Program-made: the position numbers and the translations under genes
Part shown: one piece after another, positions 30,838 through 41,915 of the stretch
Layout: each line of letters starts with the position of its first letter
Position numbering within the stretch: position 1 is the stretch's first letter
NCBI GenBank assembly: GCA_036924285.1
Contig: JAYKYS010000015.1
Location: 8,246,001 to 8,310,000, forward strand
From: Asterella californica
Taxonomy: Eukaryota; Streptophyta; Marchantiopsida; Marchantiales; Aytoniaceae
Direction of reading: 5' to 3'
DNA length: 64,000 nt
The notes under the pieces: generated by a model
The model's database searches: none
What the model was told of the DNA's origin: nothing
The model's input: only the letters and a program-made list of their open reading frames with translations

Positions 30838-33543
30838 CAAGGTTTCTGTTGCTGGACTTCATCGTCCCCAATCCGCTCCGCTAGTTTCAAAAGTTTGATA
30901 CATGTCTCACGTAGCTTCGGTATCTGAAAGAGAGTCTTCTCCGAGCTAGACTTGAGTCCTCCAATAAATATACATATTTTGGTCCTCAGTCCACTTGGAG
31001 AACGAATCTAGCTTAGCACTAAACTCGCGCACATAAGCATTCAAGGCCCCCGTCTACTTCAACCTTACTAACTCAACACCATCCCGAATCCTTTGATACT
31101 CTAGAGTGTATCGTCCCTCGAGCAACTCCTTGAACTCTTTCCAACCAAGCGTCGAGATGGTCAAGACATGCTCGTCTTTGTATGCAGTCGACCAGAGGAG
31201 TGCATGATCCTTTAGGAACGTAACCGCCGCTCTCACTTGTTTGACTCTTTAGCCTATTGTGCTTTGAAGTATAAATCCAACTCAGTTAAGAAATCCTTAA
31301 CCATACGAGCATGTCCTATACCTGAAAATGAGGTCGGCAGATTTGTCTTACAAAGCTTTCTGGTAGACGAAGAACTCACTGGCCTACCTCAAGCTCGACG
31401 ATACGTTTATCCCTAGAGATCATATCCTCATGCATGATCTTCATCATCTCGATGAGCTCTTGACTTCCCGCACCTGAATCGTTGGACACCGTTGACAAAA
31501 CTCCATCTTGTTGCACAGGTGCTGCAACTAGTACTGGGCTTCTTTAACTCTGAGACGAAGATTGTCGGTTATCGACGATACATGTCTCTTAGAACATGTC
31601 TCTTAGAACTATGTCCTACATCGGTCATTGCTCTAAGCATTACCTAGAAACGTTGATCCGTTTCGTTTCTCGCGTCTCTTCTCAAGCATCTAGTCTTCAA
31701 CCGCTACCTCGAATTTTTGCTCACTGAAGCGTCGGCTCTGATAGCACTTTTCGTGCATCTATCGGCTTGTTGCGTCAGTGGAAGCTCTTGCTCAGTAGGT
31801 CACCTAACCTACAAACCACAATCACACTTATGCACCACTTATCTTTATCTCGTTTGGTCCAGAACGGAGCCGGACCGACCTCGACTTGACTAGGTCGGTC
31901 CCAAAACACGAGCAAGTCACAACATGACTTGGGACGGACTTCTCATAAAGTCCAAGACCCTAAATGATGTCTCCAGCATACCTCTTTGATGTGCTGGAGG
32001 TACCGTTTAAGGATCGAGTGACTTGTCTTGGTCCATCCAGGCATCGAGCCCCTTTTCCAATATATACTTCTGGGGATCGGCGGCCCCGTCTTCCTCTTTG
32101 GTCCCTAAAAATTTATACCACAACCTCGTTCACGTGATCTATCATTATTCTCAACTCTGATGTCAATTAGAGGATTTTAGCATATCATTGGAAAGCTCTC
32201 GCCGAGACCTTTCCAAGGATATCTTACTCGTATCTGGATCTTACGTAGAGCTCCATCCAAGATCCAAAACGTTGCTGAAGCTCCAACATTTAAGATTTTT
32301 CTGAGGAACCATGGTCCAACGCTAGACTTTGGACCTAGTGGTTCGGATCAATGTCTCGATCTCGCGTCTTGGACTCACGTCTTAGATCTACGTTTCGGTC
32401 TTGTGTTTCGATCTGTAAACCCTCCGCGATCTTATCAATCAACTACCCCCTAATCTCTCAATCTCCAAGATCGTCATCGATAAATCTACAACATGTAGGT
32501 CTGTCTCTCACTCAAGGGTCACCTCTGATGGCTTCGATGGAAGCACACCATGAACTTGAAGAAAAAAATGTTAAGTTCACTCATTCATACACCCATAAAC
32601 TCATCAACTAAAATTATTCATTCTAACGACGTCTCTCAAGTTCTCACCTGCTAAGATATCACTCTCTCTCTATATTGCTTAATTTGTCATTACGACGATG
32701 TGAAAACAAGGATGAGGAGCTCTTCTCTACTCCTCTATTTATACATTCTAGGTTTTTACTTCGATACCGATAACTCAGCCGTAACTGATTTTTATCGGGT
32801 TTTACTAAGATATTATTTAAGATAAAAACATTAATCACATGGACTTTTTATCTTTTCACATGGGCTTATTCCTTCAAAGTCAACAACTTCTAGAAGGATT
32901 CTGGAATATTCTCAAGGAATCTCGAATTTTCACCCCCTCTACACGATGACTCACTAAAAAAGAGACATGTGGAATCTCTTCTTGCTTTTAATGTCCATAA
33001 AGTCCACAACTTTAATCCAACCACTAATATCAAGTCAAAAAGGAGATAAGGGATATTTTCCACCTCCTTTCTATCTTTTAGACAAGATGATAAGATAGTA
33101 GTGCTCACTCTTTAGAAAATATCTGAATTTTGTCCAAAAGTAGAGCTAAGTTTAACCATCAGTAATTTTAACTAGTCATGATTAACTTGATATGTCATTA
33201 AAATGCTTGGGCAGCAAATAAACATTCTCCACACTTAGCTATAACTAAATACCTTACTAATAGACGACTTCCTATTTGTAACATAAGTCGTTATAGGTCT
33301 GTTTCCGAACAGGCTCCATTAAGTCAGCGTTCGTCTGGGATCGTCTTAGGGTAGACTCCCACATCCTCCTAACCCAATGTTTCAACCTTGGTTTAGAGAA
33401 TCACTTAGGTTCTTTTGTTCTTGACTTCTTGGTCAAATCGTTACGTCATACTCGTAGCATTCACAACCTAGCACAAGTCCACTAGAGTTATGTTGTTCGC
33501 GTCTGTGTCCGATCTTGAGATTGAAGGTCGTGATAAAATGATG
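30838..33543 (-). mobile_element. Element A': truncated relative of A (gag fragment, primer site, 5' LTR)
   Basis: On the minus strand: LTR (33,543 to 31,748), degenerate primer site (about 31,734-31,747), then a gag fragment to 30,838 containing LGWKEFKELLEGRY, homologous to 22,707-23,660 of A. It is cut at 30,838 without the rest of the element. The LTR matches A's 3' LTR from end to end except for an ~881-bp insert at 32,416-33,296. Divergence from A is clearly larger than between X1 and X2. Confidence 0.8.
32416..33296 (-). mobile_element. Unclassified ~0.9-kb insertion in the LTR of A'
   Basis: Absent from the matching place in A's 3' LTR (about 1,237). Flanks read GATCTG and GGTCTG, a possible 5-6-bp duplication with one mismatch. 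The minus strand carries TATAAATA (plus 32,736-32,743), consistent with a solo LTR or small non-autonomous element, but the ends are not clearly TG...CA. No coding frame of note. Confidence 0.45.
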
Positions 33544-33777
33544 TTTTTTTATCTGAAAACTGACAGTTAGGGATATATCCTAAAGTATACCTTGAATGCA
33601 TTAGTTCGCACTCTCTGAGAGCTTTCTCACGAGCCCTTGTTTGTCTCATTCTGAGACCACTAGATGTTATTTTAAGATTTTAGATCTAAGACTACATGTA
33701 ACCTACGTCAACGATCCATATATTCACTTTATATGATAAGCAATGGGCTGTACATTATCTTGTAGTCTTTCTCTCCC

Positions 33778-33786
33778 TATATAAAG
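33778..33786 (+). promoter_or_regulatory. Element D: TATA box
   Basis: TATATAAAG in CTCCCTATATAAAGTATG, about 210 nt before the Met of the leader ORF relic. The layout matches P (36,730) and Q (40,265). Confidence 0.55.
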
Positions 33787-33908
33787 TATGAGAATGCACC
33801 TCCAAGGAGATTTGAGTTTGAGTTCACTCTAGAGCCTCACCTTACAATAATATCATAGCAAGGTACTCTAAGAGCGTGGATTACTCATCTTGGAAGAACC
33901 TTTGATCG

Positions 33909-34260
33909 ATGTGCCTTGTATTTAGAACTCCGAGTGCGTTGGAAGGTTACTCTCGAGGTATGAGAAGTGTAGCAAAGAGCTATGTTATGGATGGAGGCAG
34001 ATTTCCAGTCTTAGAATTACCATTCTTGAATCCTTTCCACTTCAAGCTCCAATTCACAAGTCAAGTGATGAATTTGCCAGACTTTGTGATTCTTCTAGTA
34101 GTGATGTATGCGGTCAGCTAGGATTTGATTGTCTATATTCTTTTCAAAACCTAGGTGGAGATCCACTATGTCTGTAGTTCGAAATCATTACATATGAGTT
34201 TGTGATTCAAAATTTTGGTGAGGATTCTTATCATGAACTAAGCGATTCTTTTTGTCCTTT
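33909..34260 (+). pseudogene. Element D: relic of the duplicated-domain leader protein (as in P and Q)
   Basis: Starts MDGGRFPVLELPFLNPFHFK (Met at 33,987), matching P (MDGGLLPAPDLPFPNPLHIK) and Q (LDLPLAHPFVIK). The first domain is internally deleted and closes with VILLVVMYAVS. The second domain survives in another frame as EFVIQNFGEDSYHEL (about 34,196-34,240), matching EFVVRNFGKDYYNQI of Q. In D the sequence precedes gag, so the protein gene belongs to the 5' region of this retroelement family. Function unknown. Confidence 0.6.
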
Positions 34261-34299
34261 TTGTAGTACTTGTAGTGTATGGTGACGGTTTCAAGAAAT

Positions 34300-35155
34300 A
34301 CTAGTGGTGGGAGAGCAAGTTGCACCAAGAGAACTCATGACATCTATTGTTAGAGCTCCAATCAATGATGAAGGTACTCTGTTACTACGGATGAAAAAAA
34401 CTTGTAACATTGAACCTTACAAAGATCAACAACTCATGAGAGTAGTCGAAAACTGGATTTCTCGGATGAATCGATATTTACGACTCTTCAGTACGCAAAT
34501 AACTGATCACATAGCAGAAATGTTTACATGTAGATATTTGAATGATAAAGCTCTTACGTGATAAGATGCATGAGAGAGATAGGTATTGGTAGAAGGAAGA
34601 GTAATAACATGGATTGTAATGAAAAAATGTTTGATAAAGAATTTCTAGTCTTTGGATTATGTACAAATGACTCTAACGAAGATGTGAGGATTGAAATAGA
34701 AGAGAAGTCTTGAAGAATATGTAGAGACTTTCCTCGACTTGCAAGTTGAAATCACTAACATGAGTCCAGCAGAAGCTCTTCATAATTTCAAGAGAGGTTC
34801 AAAGGAGCAAATCCGACAAGAGATAATGGTGCAAAATCCACGCACGGTTTTTGAAATCATTGCTTGCACTCAAAGAATTGCTGAAGCATTAAGAAGAGGA
34901 GGAGAAGTGATGATTCCAGCAAATCATCAAAATCAACCTGAAAAATAGTACGCAAACGAGTCGACGTCTATGAAGTTGGACAACATTCGTTATCAACCAC
35001 GATAGTTTCGAGAGAGAGAGATCATCAAGGTCGACTAGATGAAAGACGTCAAAGAGCTCCTAGAGAAGAAAGTGTCAAAAATGCCATACCTCAACCAGAG
35101 CAACGTCAGTGTTAGAACTGTGGATGATTTGGTCACATAGCTGCAAACTGTTGAA
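34300..35155 (+). pseudogene. Element D: gag with degenerate zinc knuckle
   Basis: Open pieces at 34,304-34,561 and 34,739-34,948 give a capsid-like segment (VENWISRMNRYLRLF; FKRGSKEQIRQEIM). At about 35,108-35,150 the knuckle pattern C-x-N-C-G-x-FGHIAANC is present with two stop codons at x positions. Capsid and knuckle order is that of Ty3/gypsy gag. Not functional. Confidence 0.65.
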
Positions 35156-35329
35156 CTCGCTTCTCAAGAGATCTGAGACCTCCATATCATCGATCTCTAG
35201 ATCCTCAGAATGAGGGAGAAGAAAATGAAGAAGTCGAAGTAACATCAGCAAATGAAGAACATCATTAAATGCATCTCATGACCTTATTGATTCAAATGAG
35301 AGAAGAAAGGCGAGAGAAGGAGAAAGAGA

Positions 35330-36177
35330 TTGACAAAAAATAATGCGCAATTGATTGTTACGAATGGAGTCTTAGAAAAGACCCATGTGAGAGTACTAAT
35401 CGATCTTGATGCAACAAAGAACTTTCTGTCTCTATCGACTACCATGAAGTTAAGAATGAAATTAGAAGAAGAAGTGAACAATGGACAGATCGAGAAGATC
35501 GAATCTTTATCTTGAAAGATAAAACTTACTTTATGTGAATATCAAGAAGAGATTGAGTGATCAGTAATAAAATTAGCTCGTCATGATGTCATACTAGATA
35601 TGGATGGAGCAGTATAATCTTGAAATAGATTGGAGAAAAAGTGAAAATCAAACAGTGAAATATCTTCGGAGGTAGAGTGAGATCTCAAAGACAAAACTTT
35701 ATATGTCATAGATACGAGTGCTATATGCAATAAAAAAAAGACATTGCTTTTTTGTCTTTTTTTTTGTTTAATAAGAGAAGTCTCGAATGCACAACTCGAT
35801 AGACAGATTAAGAAAGCTTGAGAGATGTAGTAGCAAAATATATGGATGTCTTTCCTGATGATATTTCTCCAAGGCTATCACCAAAATGACGAATTGATCA
35901 CAAAATCGAGGTGATTCCAAGTAACACACCTCATTGTAAAGCTCCATACAGATTAGTACCACATCAATTGGAAGAATGCAATGCACAAATTCAGGATATG
36001 TTGCAGAAAGGGATTATACAACCTAGTGTGTCACCATATAGAGCTCCAATTCTTTTTGTGAAGAAAAAAATAACAATCTATGGATTATGAGCGCTCAATC
36101 AACAGAGGGTGAAGAATAAGTACCCATTACATCAGATGGATGACATGTTTGACTAACTCGAAGGAGCAAAGTACTTA
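35330..36177 (+). pseudogene. Element D: protease relic and N-terminal reverse transcriptase
   Basis: HVRVLIDLDATKNFLS (about 35,385-35,430) is the protease active-site region with D-L-D-A instead of D-S/T-G-A. From about 35,860 the pre-RT and RT start are readable: IDHKIEVIPSNTPH, APYRLVPHQLEE, GIIQPSVSPYRAPILFVKKK, MDDMFDQLEGAKYL. Stops interrupt it. The frame is cut at 36,177 by element Y. Confidence 0.7.
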
Positions 36178-36511
36178 TATGAAGCTTTGATTTTTCGAAT
36201 TAATTGATTAGTTGTAAAGAATAGGTGGTAGAAAATAAAAGATATGAGTAGAAGAGTGTTAATTAGAAGTTTAGTGAAGAATCTCTGTTCTGGAGGAATC
36301 TTTGAAGTTATGAAAACGTCTGAGATAGGACTTTCTCATGGTTGAATTCTTCGGGCGAAGAGCTTTTTAACAATATGTTGTGTCAAGCAAATGGAAGCTG
36401 AACGACGAAGTTACAACAGGTTGAAGATGTGGCGTAGTTAGAGAAGAACGACCTCGTAGAATTGCGAGCACCGAACAGCATCAGTCAAGCTGAGGAAACC
36501 CTAACTTCGGC
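36178..36511 (+). other. Element Y: 5' segment before solo LTR P
   Basis: About 335 bp with no coding frame. After removal of P it runs directly into the TATA-like box at 38,938 and the Y gene, so it would be the upstream (U3-like) part. Confidence 0.45.
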
Positions 36512-36515
36512 ACGT

Positions 36516-38919
36516 TGTCGTGTTGTGGTTCGGCTCCTTTGTGAAATTCTCGTGGAACGTAGGTTGTGTTTCTTTTCTGTGTTTCGTGAACTGTATCGCG
36601 TAACTCGCCGAACGGTGTAATGAGTGCCACGTTTGTGATTATCTGTTTAAGTGATCGCACGGTAAAGAAACGTGTCAAGTCATCGATCTGTGCGCGTTCA
36701 CTTCAATGGTCCTTGTCGCCGCATTTGTGTATAAAATGGTGGGTCGAAGTTTCATACGGCATTCTCTCTCAGCGGGTGATTCGTTAGGGTTCTCAATGGT
36801 CTGCATGGAGGAGTGAAGAACTGCAGGAGTGGTGGTTATGGACGGAGGTTTGTTACCAGCTCCGGATCTTCCTTTCCCGAATCCGTTGCACATCAAGCTT
36901 CATTGCATCCACCACGATCACTTTCGACAGTGGTTAGTTGCATACTTTGACGATGAATTCATGAGAAGAGTGATGGAGTTACAGCTTCCGGTGATCCTTT
37001 CGATCGTAACATACGAAGAGACTTGGGATATGACGATGTACATTTATTGTGAGAAACAATGGATCTCAACTATCCATCGAATGTTCCTTTTAATCTTTGG
37101 GTCGATGTCCGGTGTCATTGCAGACCGAAGATCAATCATGGAGTTTGGATCGTGAGGAACTTCGAACAAGAATATTACGATCGAGTGATAGCTTCACCGT
37201 TTCTTTTGTCGTATCTTTTATTGTAGAACGTTTTCAGGTTGTAATATTAACGTTGTATTAGTCTGCGACTCAATCGTTTTCATTCTGGTTGAGCGCTTCT
37301 ATGTAGTTACGGACCGCGAAGAATCCATCGACATATCTGAAGGATTTTTTGAGGTCTTAGAGTCTTGTTGATGTCTTGTGTCTCCTTGGAGAGTAAAAAT
37401 TCGTTCTAGGGGAAAAAGTTGAGTGGAGACAAAAAAGACAAAAGTAAAGCTCTTTTTGCTCTTATTGGTCCATTTTTGGACCAATGGTGTTCTAGCTGAC
37501 CCTCGCGACGTTTCTGTGGTTTATGGAGGCTTCGGAGGTCCATTCACAAAACGAAGGGTATGGTTGGGGAGCTCTCGACCGGGGCTACAATCTGGGCTGA
37601 AGAATCGATCGATTTGATGGAAGGATGAGCGTGTTATGATCGATTGAGTGGAGGGGGTGAAATTTGTACCTACCGCTACGTTTCTGGTTGTCCCGAGAGA
37701 CTCGCGAAGAGTTTTAAGGAGCTGTCTGTTGGGTTGGAGAGCTGACGACGTGCTGGTCGTTTTGATATCAATTTCATCAGGTTCTTGATCGATTTGGATT
37801 CTGAACCGACAGATTGAAGTTGAGAAGTGCAGACGTGACAAGGCAGAAACAACGAACTGTGATAGTCATGGATAGTTTGCTATTGCTTAAGTTTGGAGTC
37901 GAATTTCTGAGTGAAACTTTCCAGGATTGAAGCATGTCTTATCAGTAAGATACTTGGGAAGTTTCATCTCAAACGGTCGAGTAGTTTGTTCAGAATCTTG
38001 GATCAAATGTACATGGTCTGTAAAGCTCTTAAGTTAGCACAGATTACGGTTTGATCCATATCTGAGAATCGGTTTAAGATTTTGACCTGAAAATTGTTCA
38101 GGGTAGGAGTGAAAGGTCCAATCAAGCTTCCTGTGAAGTTTGATCATCATTGGTCGACTGGTTTGAGAGGACTGAGGTCTCTAAGTTCGAAGATACTTCT
38201 GTTATTAGCAGTTCGAGTTTTTCGATATCATCTATTGTCATTTTGGTCATTTCCGAGCAATTTGGAGAGGAGTTTGTTGCAGAAACTGCCATGCATGCAT
38301 ACAACTCGACATTGGAGGGTGTGGTGCTGATTTCACCTCTTGGTGATGAAGGAGAACGGAGTCGCGATGAGTCATAAGTCACTATTTGGATTTTGAGCTG
38401 CCAGTCACTACCGCCGTTGGTGCTATGTTGAGATCTGAGTAGTGCCTTGAAGCATGCATGCTTTACCTTGCTGGAATGCTTGGTAGACCAGGGTGTACAT
38501 CAAGTTGTATCGATACTCTATCAAGTTGATTGAGTAATCTTATAGCATCTTCTGGTTGTACTATGAAGTTGTGATAGTTGGATTGATGGGCAGTTAGCGT
38601 CGCTGGGGAGCTATTCAGAAGTCATGCTTTCAGTGATATAGAGGAATAAGTTCAGTTAGATAGTACAGAGCTGAGTATTTTTAGTTAGAGTACAAAAGAT
38701 CTGTTTGTAACATAAGTTTATGCAACCTATACGTAACCTTGGATCGTAGCAAGCTTTAAACTTGAGCCGAGCGGATACGAGGTCACTCGGGCTAGAAGAG
38801 TAGATAGTGAAACATTTGAGTGGAAACATCCAGATCTAGATCCAACCTTGTCAATCCACATACCTCTGCACAGCCATATACCCAGTGTATTCTTAGACAG
38901 AAAAACACGTTATACGATA
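36516..38919 (+). mobile_element. Solo LTR P inside Y
   Basis: A 2,404-bp insert starting TGTCGTGTTGTGG and ending ACACGTTATACGATA, flanked by ACGT at 36,512-36,515 and 38,920-38,923. Start and end match Q (40,086-42,609): the last ~60 bp align, for example CTCTGCACAGCCATATACCC with the Q counterpart. The final CA has become TA. It has TATAAAA at 36,730-36,736 and, 99 nt later, the duplicated-domain ORF. Beyond 37,230 I see no gene. Confidence 0.75.
36829..37226 (+). pseudogene. P-encoded duplicated-domain protein (frameshifted)
   Basis: Starts at 36,829 (or the Met of MDGGLLPAP at 36,838). Domain 1: LPFPNPLHIKLHCIHHDHFR, then VAYFDDEFMRRVMEL, then PVILSIVTYEETWDMTMYIY. After a frame change at about 37,055, domain 2 reads from 37,059: MDLNYPSNVPFNLWVDVRC, then WIVRNFEQEYYDRVIAS, stopping at 37,226. 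The two domains align with each other (LHIKLHC with LWVDVRC; the FDDEFMRRVM part with FEQEYYDRVI), indicating an internal duplication. Q encodes the same two domains at about half identity. There is no signal peptide, membrane segment or known motif. Position right after the LTR TATA box suggests it is made from the LTR transcript. Confidence 0.55.
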
Positions 38920-38937
38920 ACGTGTGGAGAAGCCATC

Positions 38938-38943
38938 GCGAGA
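38938..38943 (+). promoter_or_regulatory. Element Y: TATA-like box before the Y gene
   Basis: GATATAAGTAG lies just after solo LTR P and about 205 nt before the first Met of the Y gene, in the right orientation. Position and sequence only. Confidence 0.35.
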
Positions 38944-39142
38944 TATAAGTAGAATAGTTCCGGTCATTTGTCTTATTGTCAAACATTGTTGGAAGGAGCG
39001 GAGCGCGCCGCATTCTCTTACCTACGAAGTATATCGTCTTGACCGAAGTGAGTTAGTGGCAAAGAAGTGAGTTAGTGACGAAGAAGCCGTTTTCTTCTTA
39101 CCTCGTTGTAGCTTCCCATATTAGTAACCTAGTACTTCGATA

Positions 39143-40085
39143 CATGCGACGGATGCATACGTCCAAGCCGCCGGACCTTCAGACACTAGATGTCAATCGA
39201 ACGGGACTTCGCCGCTACGAGAAGGACTTGGAGGAGATGGGCTTATCGTTTCTTCTACTTCCTTGGTGGGAAATTGTCTAAGCAAAGTTAGTGCATGAGT
39301 TGAAGGTGTGTAGGCAACATTATGCGGATGAATCATATGGAAGGCCCTGCAACTGGACCGAAGCACACTGGTCCTCCGTCTTGGGTATGCGAGGAAAGAA
39401 TGCGATCTTCTTTTTGACAGTTCTTCGCCGGCGGCATCGACCGAAGCTGTAAAGAACTTCCCGAAGTTGTTTAAGGAAGTGCCTCCGGGGAGGAACGACT
39501 ACAGAACCAACGACTATCGTAATCCAAAGAAGAGAAAAGTCGTTGATGCGATAATGACGATCTTTCGGTTGAGGAGGACGACTTACATGTCCAACTTGCA
39601 GATCAACTTCATCGAGCAGCTCTTCGATGGAAAAGAGCACATTGGACGAGGATCATCCACCTCCAAGTACAGAAGCTCTAGGAGGACGAAGACCTAGTGT
39701 ACATTGGAGCCTTCATCCTGATATTCTACATGGGTATGAGGTTGTTGTCGGACGAAGATAAGAAGAAGTTAGGTTACGATGCAGCGGCCGAAGACGATGA
39801 ATTCGAGATCGCACCGACTCCAGTTAGGGATGTACAACTAGAGAAGTTCTTTGACGAAGTAGCGGCCGAAGATGCAAAGACCGAAGAAGTTGTAGCTCAG
39901 ATCGCAACTACAGCAGAGGTAGTACCGGAGAAGGTACTCGCGTTGGTGAACTTAGGGGAGGACGAAGATGTCATCAAAGTATCCTCACTAGTCAAGCGCA
40001 GCGGAAGAAAGAAGATCTTAGAGGATGCTCCGAGGTCTACGCAGAAGTCTAAGAAGAAAATAAAGATGACGAGGACGATCTACGT
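39143..40085 (+). pseudogene. Element Y: X-like protein gene, N-terminal domain and acidic linker
   Basis: Read through several frameshifts, the segments follow the X protein in order: LEEMGLSFLLLPWW (X: LKELGLDFFLWDWN); GRPCNWTEAHW (X: GRSSSWTEDWW); GRNDYRTNDYRNPKKR (X: GRNGWKIKSYREPKKR); FIEQLFDG with YIGAFILIFYMGMRLLSDED (X: FLEAVWDD with LIPFLCYLYVAMRDLGED). From 39,697 an open frame gives an acidic linker (AAAEDDEFEIAP, AEDAKTEEVVAQ). At 40,085 the frame runs into solo LTR Q; excising Q continues it as EGEEAIEVEVEEEG. This is a pseudogene: there is a stop at 39,279 and shifts follow. The homology to X is my alignment by eye. Confidence 0.6.
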
Positions 40086-40360
40086 TGTCGTGTTGTGGAT
40101 TGGCTAGGGTGTGAAACCACCACATATCCTTCGTACGTGTTTGGTGTTGAGAAGCCACTGGGACCTTATCGTGTCAAAAGATAAGGTTCCACGTGAACGA
40201 TCCGTGTACTCTTCGCTGAGTGGAGATAAGAGTAGTATTCTTGTCGTCACATGTGAGATTGATGTATAAGAAGAGAGGTGTGCGGAGCTTGAGATATAGA
40301 GTGTAGAGTATCCAAGTCTAGGGTGAGTGTGATCAGTATCATCGGATGAAGTAAGCGGCA

Positions 40361-40813
40361 GTGCGAGTGATAGGCATGAACGGAGAGCCCTTTCGTGCTC
40401 TTGATCTTCCACTTGCGCATCCATTCGTCATTAAGATTCATTGTCTGCCGCGGGATCATTTTCGAGTATTTATGGTAGCTCATTGGGGCGAGTCGTTCAT
40501 GACCGCGGTGATGGCTACTCCAGATCCTATCATTCTTCCCATTGTCACATACGACCCGGTTTGGGATCTTACTGTCTATATCTTGCTTTGATGTAGTATG
40601 GACCCTCCATTGGATCTAAACTTTCCAGCGAGAGTTCCGTTCAACACCTGGGTCAAAATACGTTGTTACAGTCGACCTAAGGTGGCGCATCGAGAGTTTG
40701 TCGTCAGGAACTTCGGAAAGGATTATTACAACCAGATAATAGCTTCGTCCGTTCCTTTTGTAGTTCCGTTTATTGTCAACCGTTTTAGAGTCGGGATTCT
40801 GACTCTATATTGA
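40361..40813 (+). CDS. Q-encoded duplicated-domain protein (one in-frame TGA between domains)
   Basis: Two domains in one frame separated by a single TGA (40,589-40,591). Domain 1 (Met at 40,361 or 40,376): LDLPLAHPFVIKIHCLPRDH, VAHWGESFMTAVMA, PIILPIVTYDPVWDLTVYI. Domain 2 (Met at 40,598): LDLNFPARVPFNTWVKIRC, EFVVRNFGKDYYNQIIAS, VPFIVNRFRVGILTLY. Internal alignment: VIKIHC with WVKIRC, FMVAHWGESFMTAVMA with FVVRNFGKDYYNQIIA. P and D carry the same two-domain arrangement. The family is not recognised. Whether the TGA is a decay mutation, a read-through site or a natural split into two proteins cannot be told from one copy; P instead has a frame change at this place. Confidence 0.55.
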
Positions 40814-41574
40814 GTGTAGTTTGTTCTTCGTGTTCACGTGCTTCGTGACTGACGGTATCGTCAACGGCACATGTTTGTAGTTTGTTCAATATAAACTTTG
40901 AGGCCTAAATGGTACTCTTGGAGAAAAATTAGTTCTTTGTGTGTTTGTCATATGAGTGAAGACAAAAACTCTTTTGTCAACTTGATTGGTAGAAAGTTTG
41001 ATCAATCACCTTTCACTAAGTTTCTTTCATGTTTTTGAGGGTTAGAGGCACTTCCCGTGGTCCATTCGCGGAGTGTGAGATATGGTTGGAAAGCTTGGGA
41101 GACGAGGATGCCCGTAGACTCAATGGTTGCTGGATTTGAAGCACTGATGAAAAAGTTTCGATTAATTGAAGCTGAGGGGGTCAAATTCATGACCAATTTC
41201 ATTTCTGTGAAGTCTTTCTCACTTTCAAGGAGTTCTGTGAGGTTGCTGGAGATGAATTAACTGTTGCTGGAAAGCTCTTGAGATGGGCTTGCTGATGGGC
41301 TCAGAGATCAATCGATTCCAAGCCGGAGTGAAAAAGTTATGGCCAGCTGAAGTTGGGTGTCTCAAATCGGAGGCTATGATAGTAGGCGACTGTAACATGA
41401 GACATTGAGAGAGATATGGAGAGTTTGAGGTCGAATTTCGATATGAAACCTTCCAGGGTCTGAGAAGGTACAGTCAGCTACCTACCTGTGAAATTTGAGA
41501 CCATTTGGATTATTGGGTTGAAGGGAAACGTTGTTTTTGTGCACAAGGGTCTGCATATCGTCTTGTGTCATTGA

Positions 41575-41915
41575 CAAAAAGGGCTTGGATCATTCCGAGA
41601 GTTTGGTTGAGGATCTGCTGGTGAAACTTTACAGAGTGGTAGTGATGGTGACTCATTAGCTTCCTGAGAAGTTTGAGCCGTTTTGGTCGAGTGGTTTGTG
41701 AGGAATCGAACAGCAAAGTTCTGTCGAAATAGTATCATGTTATAAAAACAGCGATAAGTGCTTGGATCATTCCAAGAGTTTGGTTGAAGATCTGCTGGTG
41801 AAATTTTACAGAGTGGTAGTGATGATGACACATTAGCTTCCTGAGAAGTTTGAGCCGTTTTGGTCGAGTGGTTTGTGAGGAATCGAATAGCAAAGTTCTG
41901 TCGAAATAGTATCAT
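41575..41915 (+). repeat. Tandem duplication of ~185 bp within solo LTR Q
   Basis: GGATCATTCCGAGAGTTTGG (41,587) recurs as GGATCATTCCAAGAGTTTGG (41,763), and the following GATCTGCTGGTGAAA..., TTTGAGCCGTTTTGGTCGAG and AGCAAAGTTCTGTCGAAATA stretches recur in the same order with only a few differences. The duplication is younger than the P/Q split since P shows only one such block. Confidence 0.75.
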
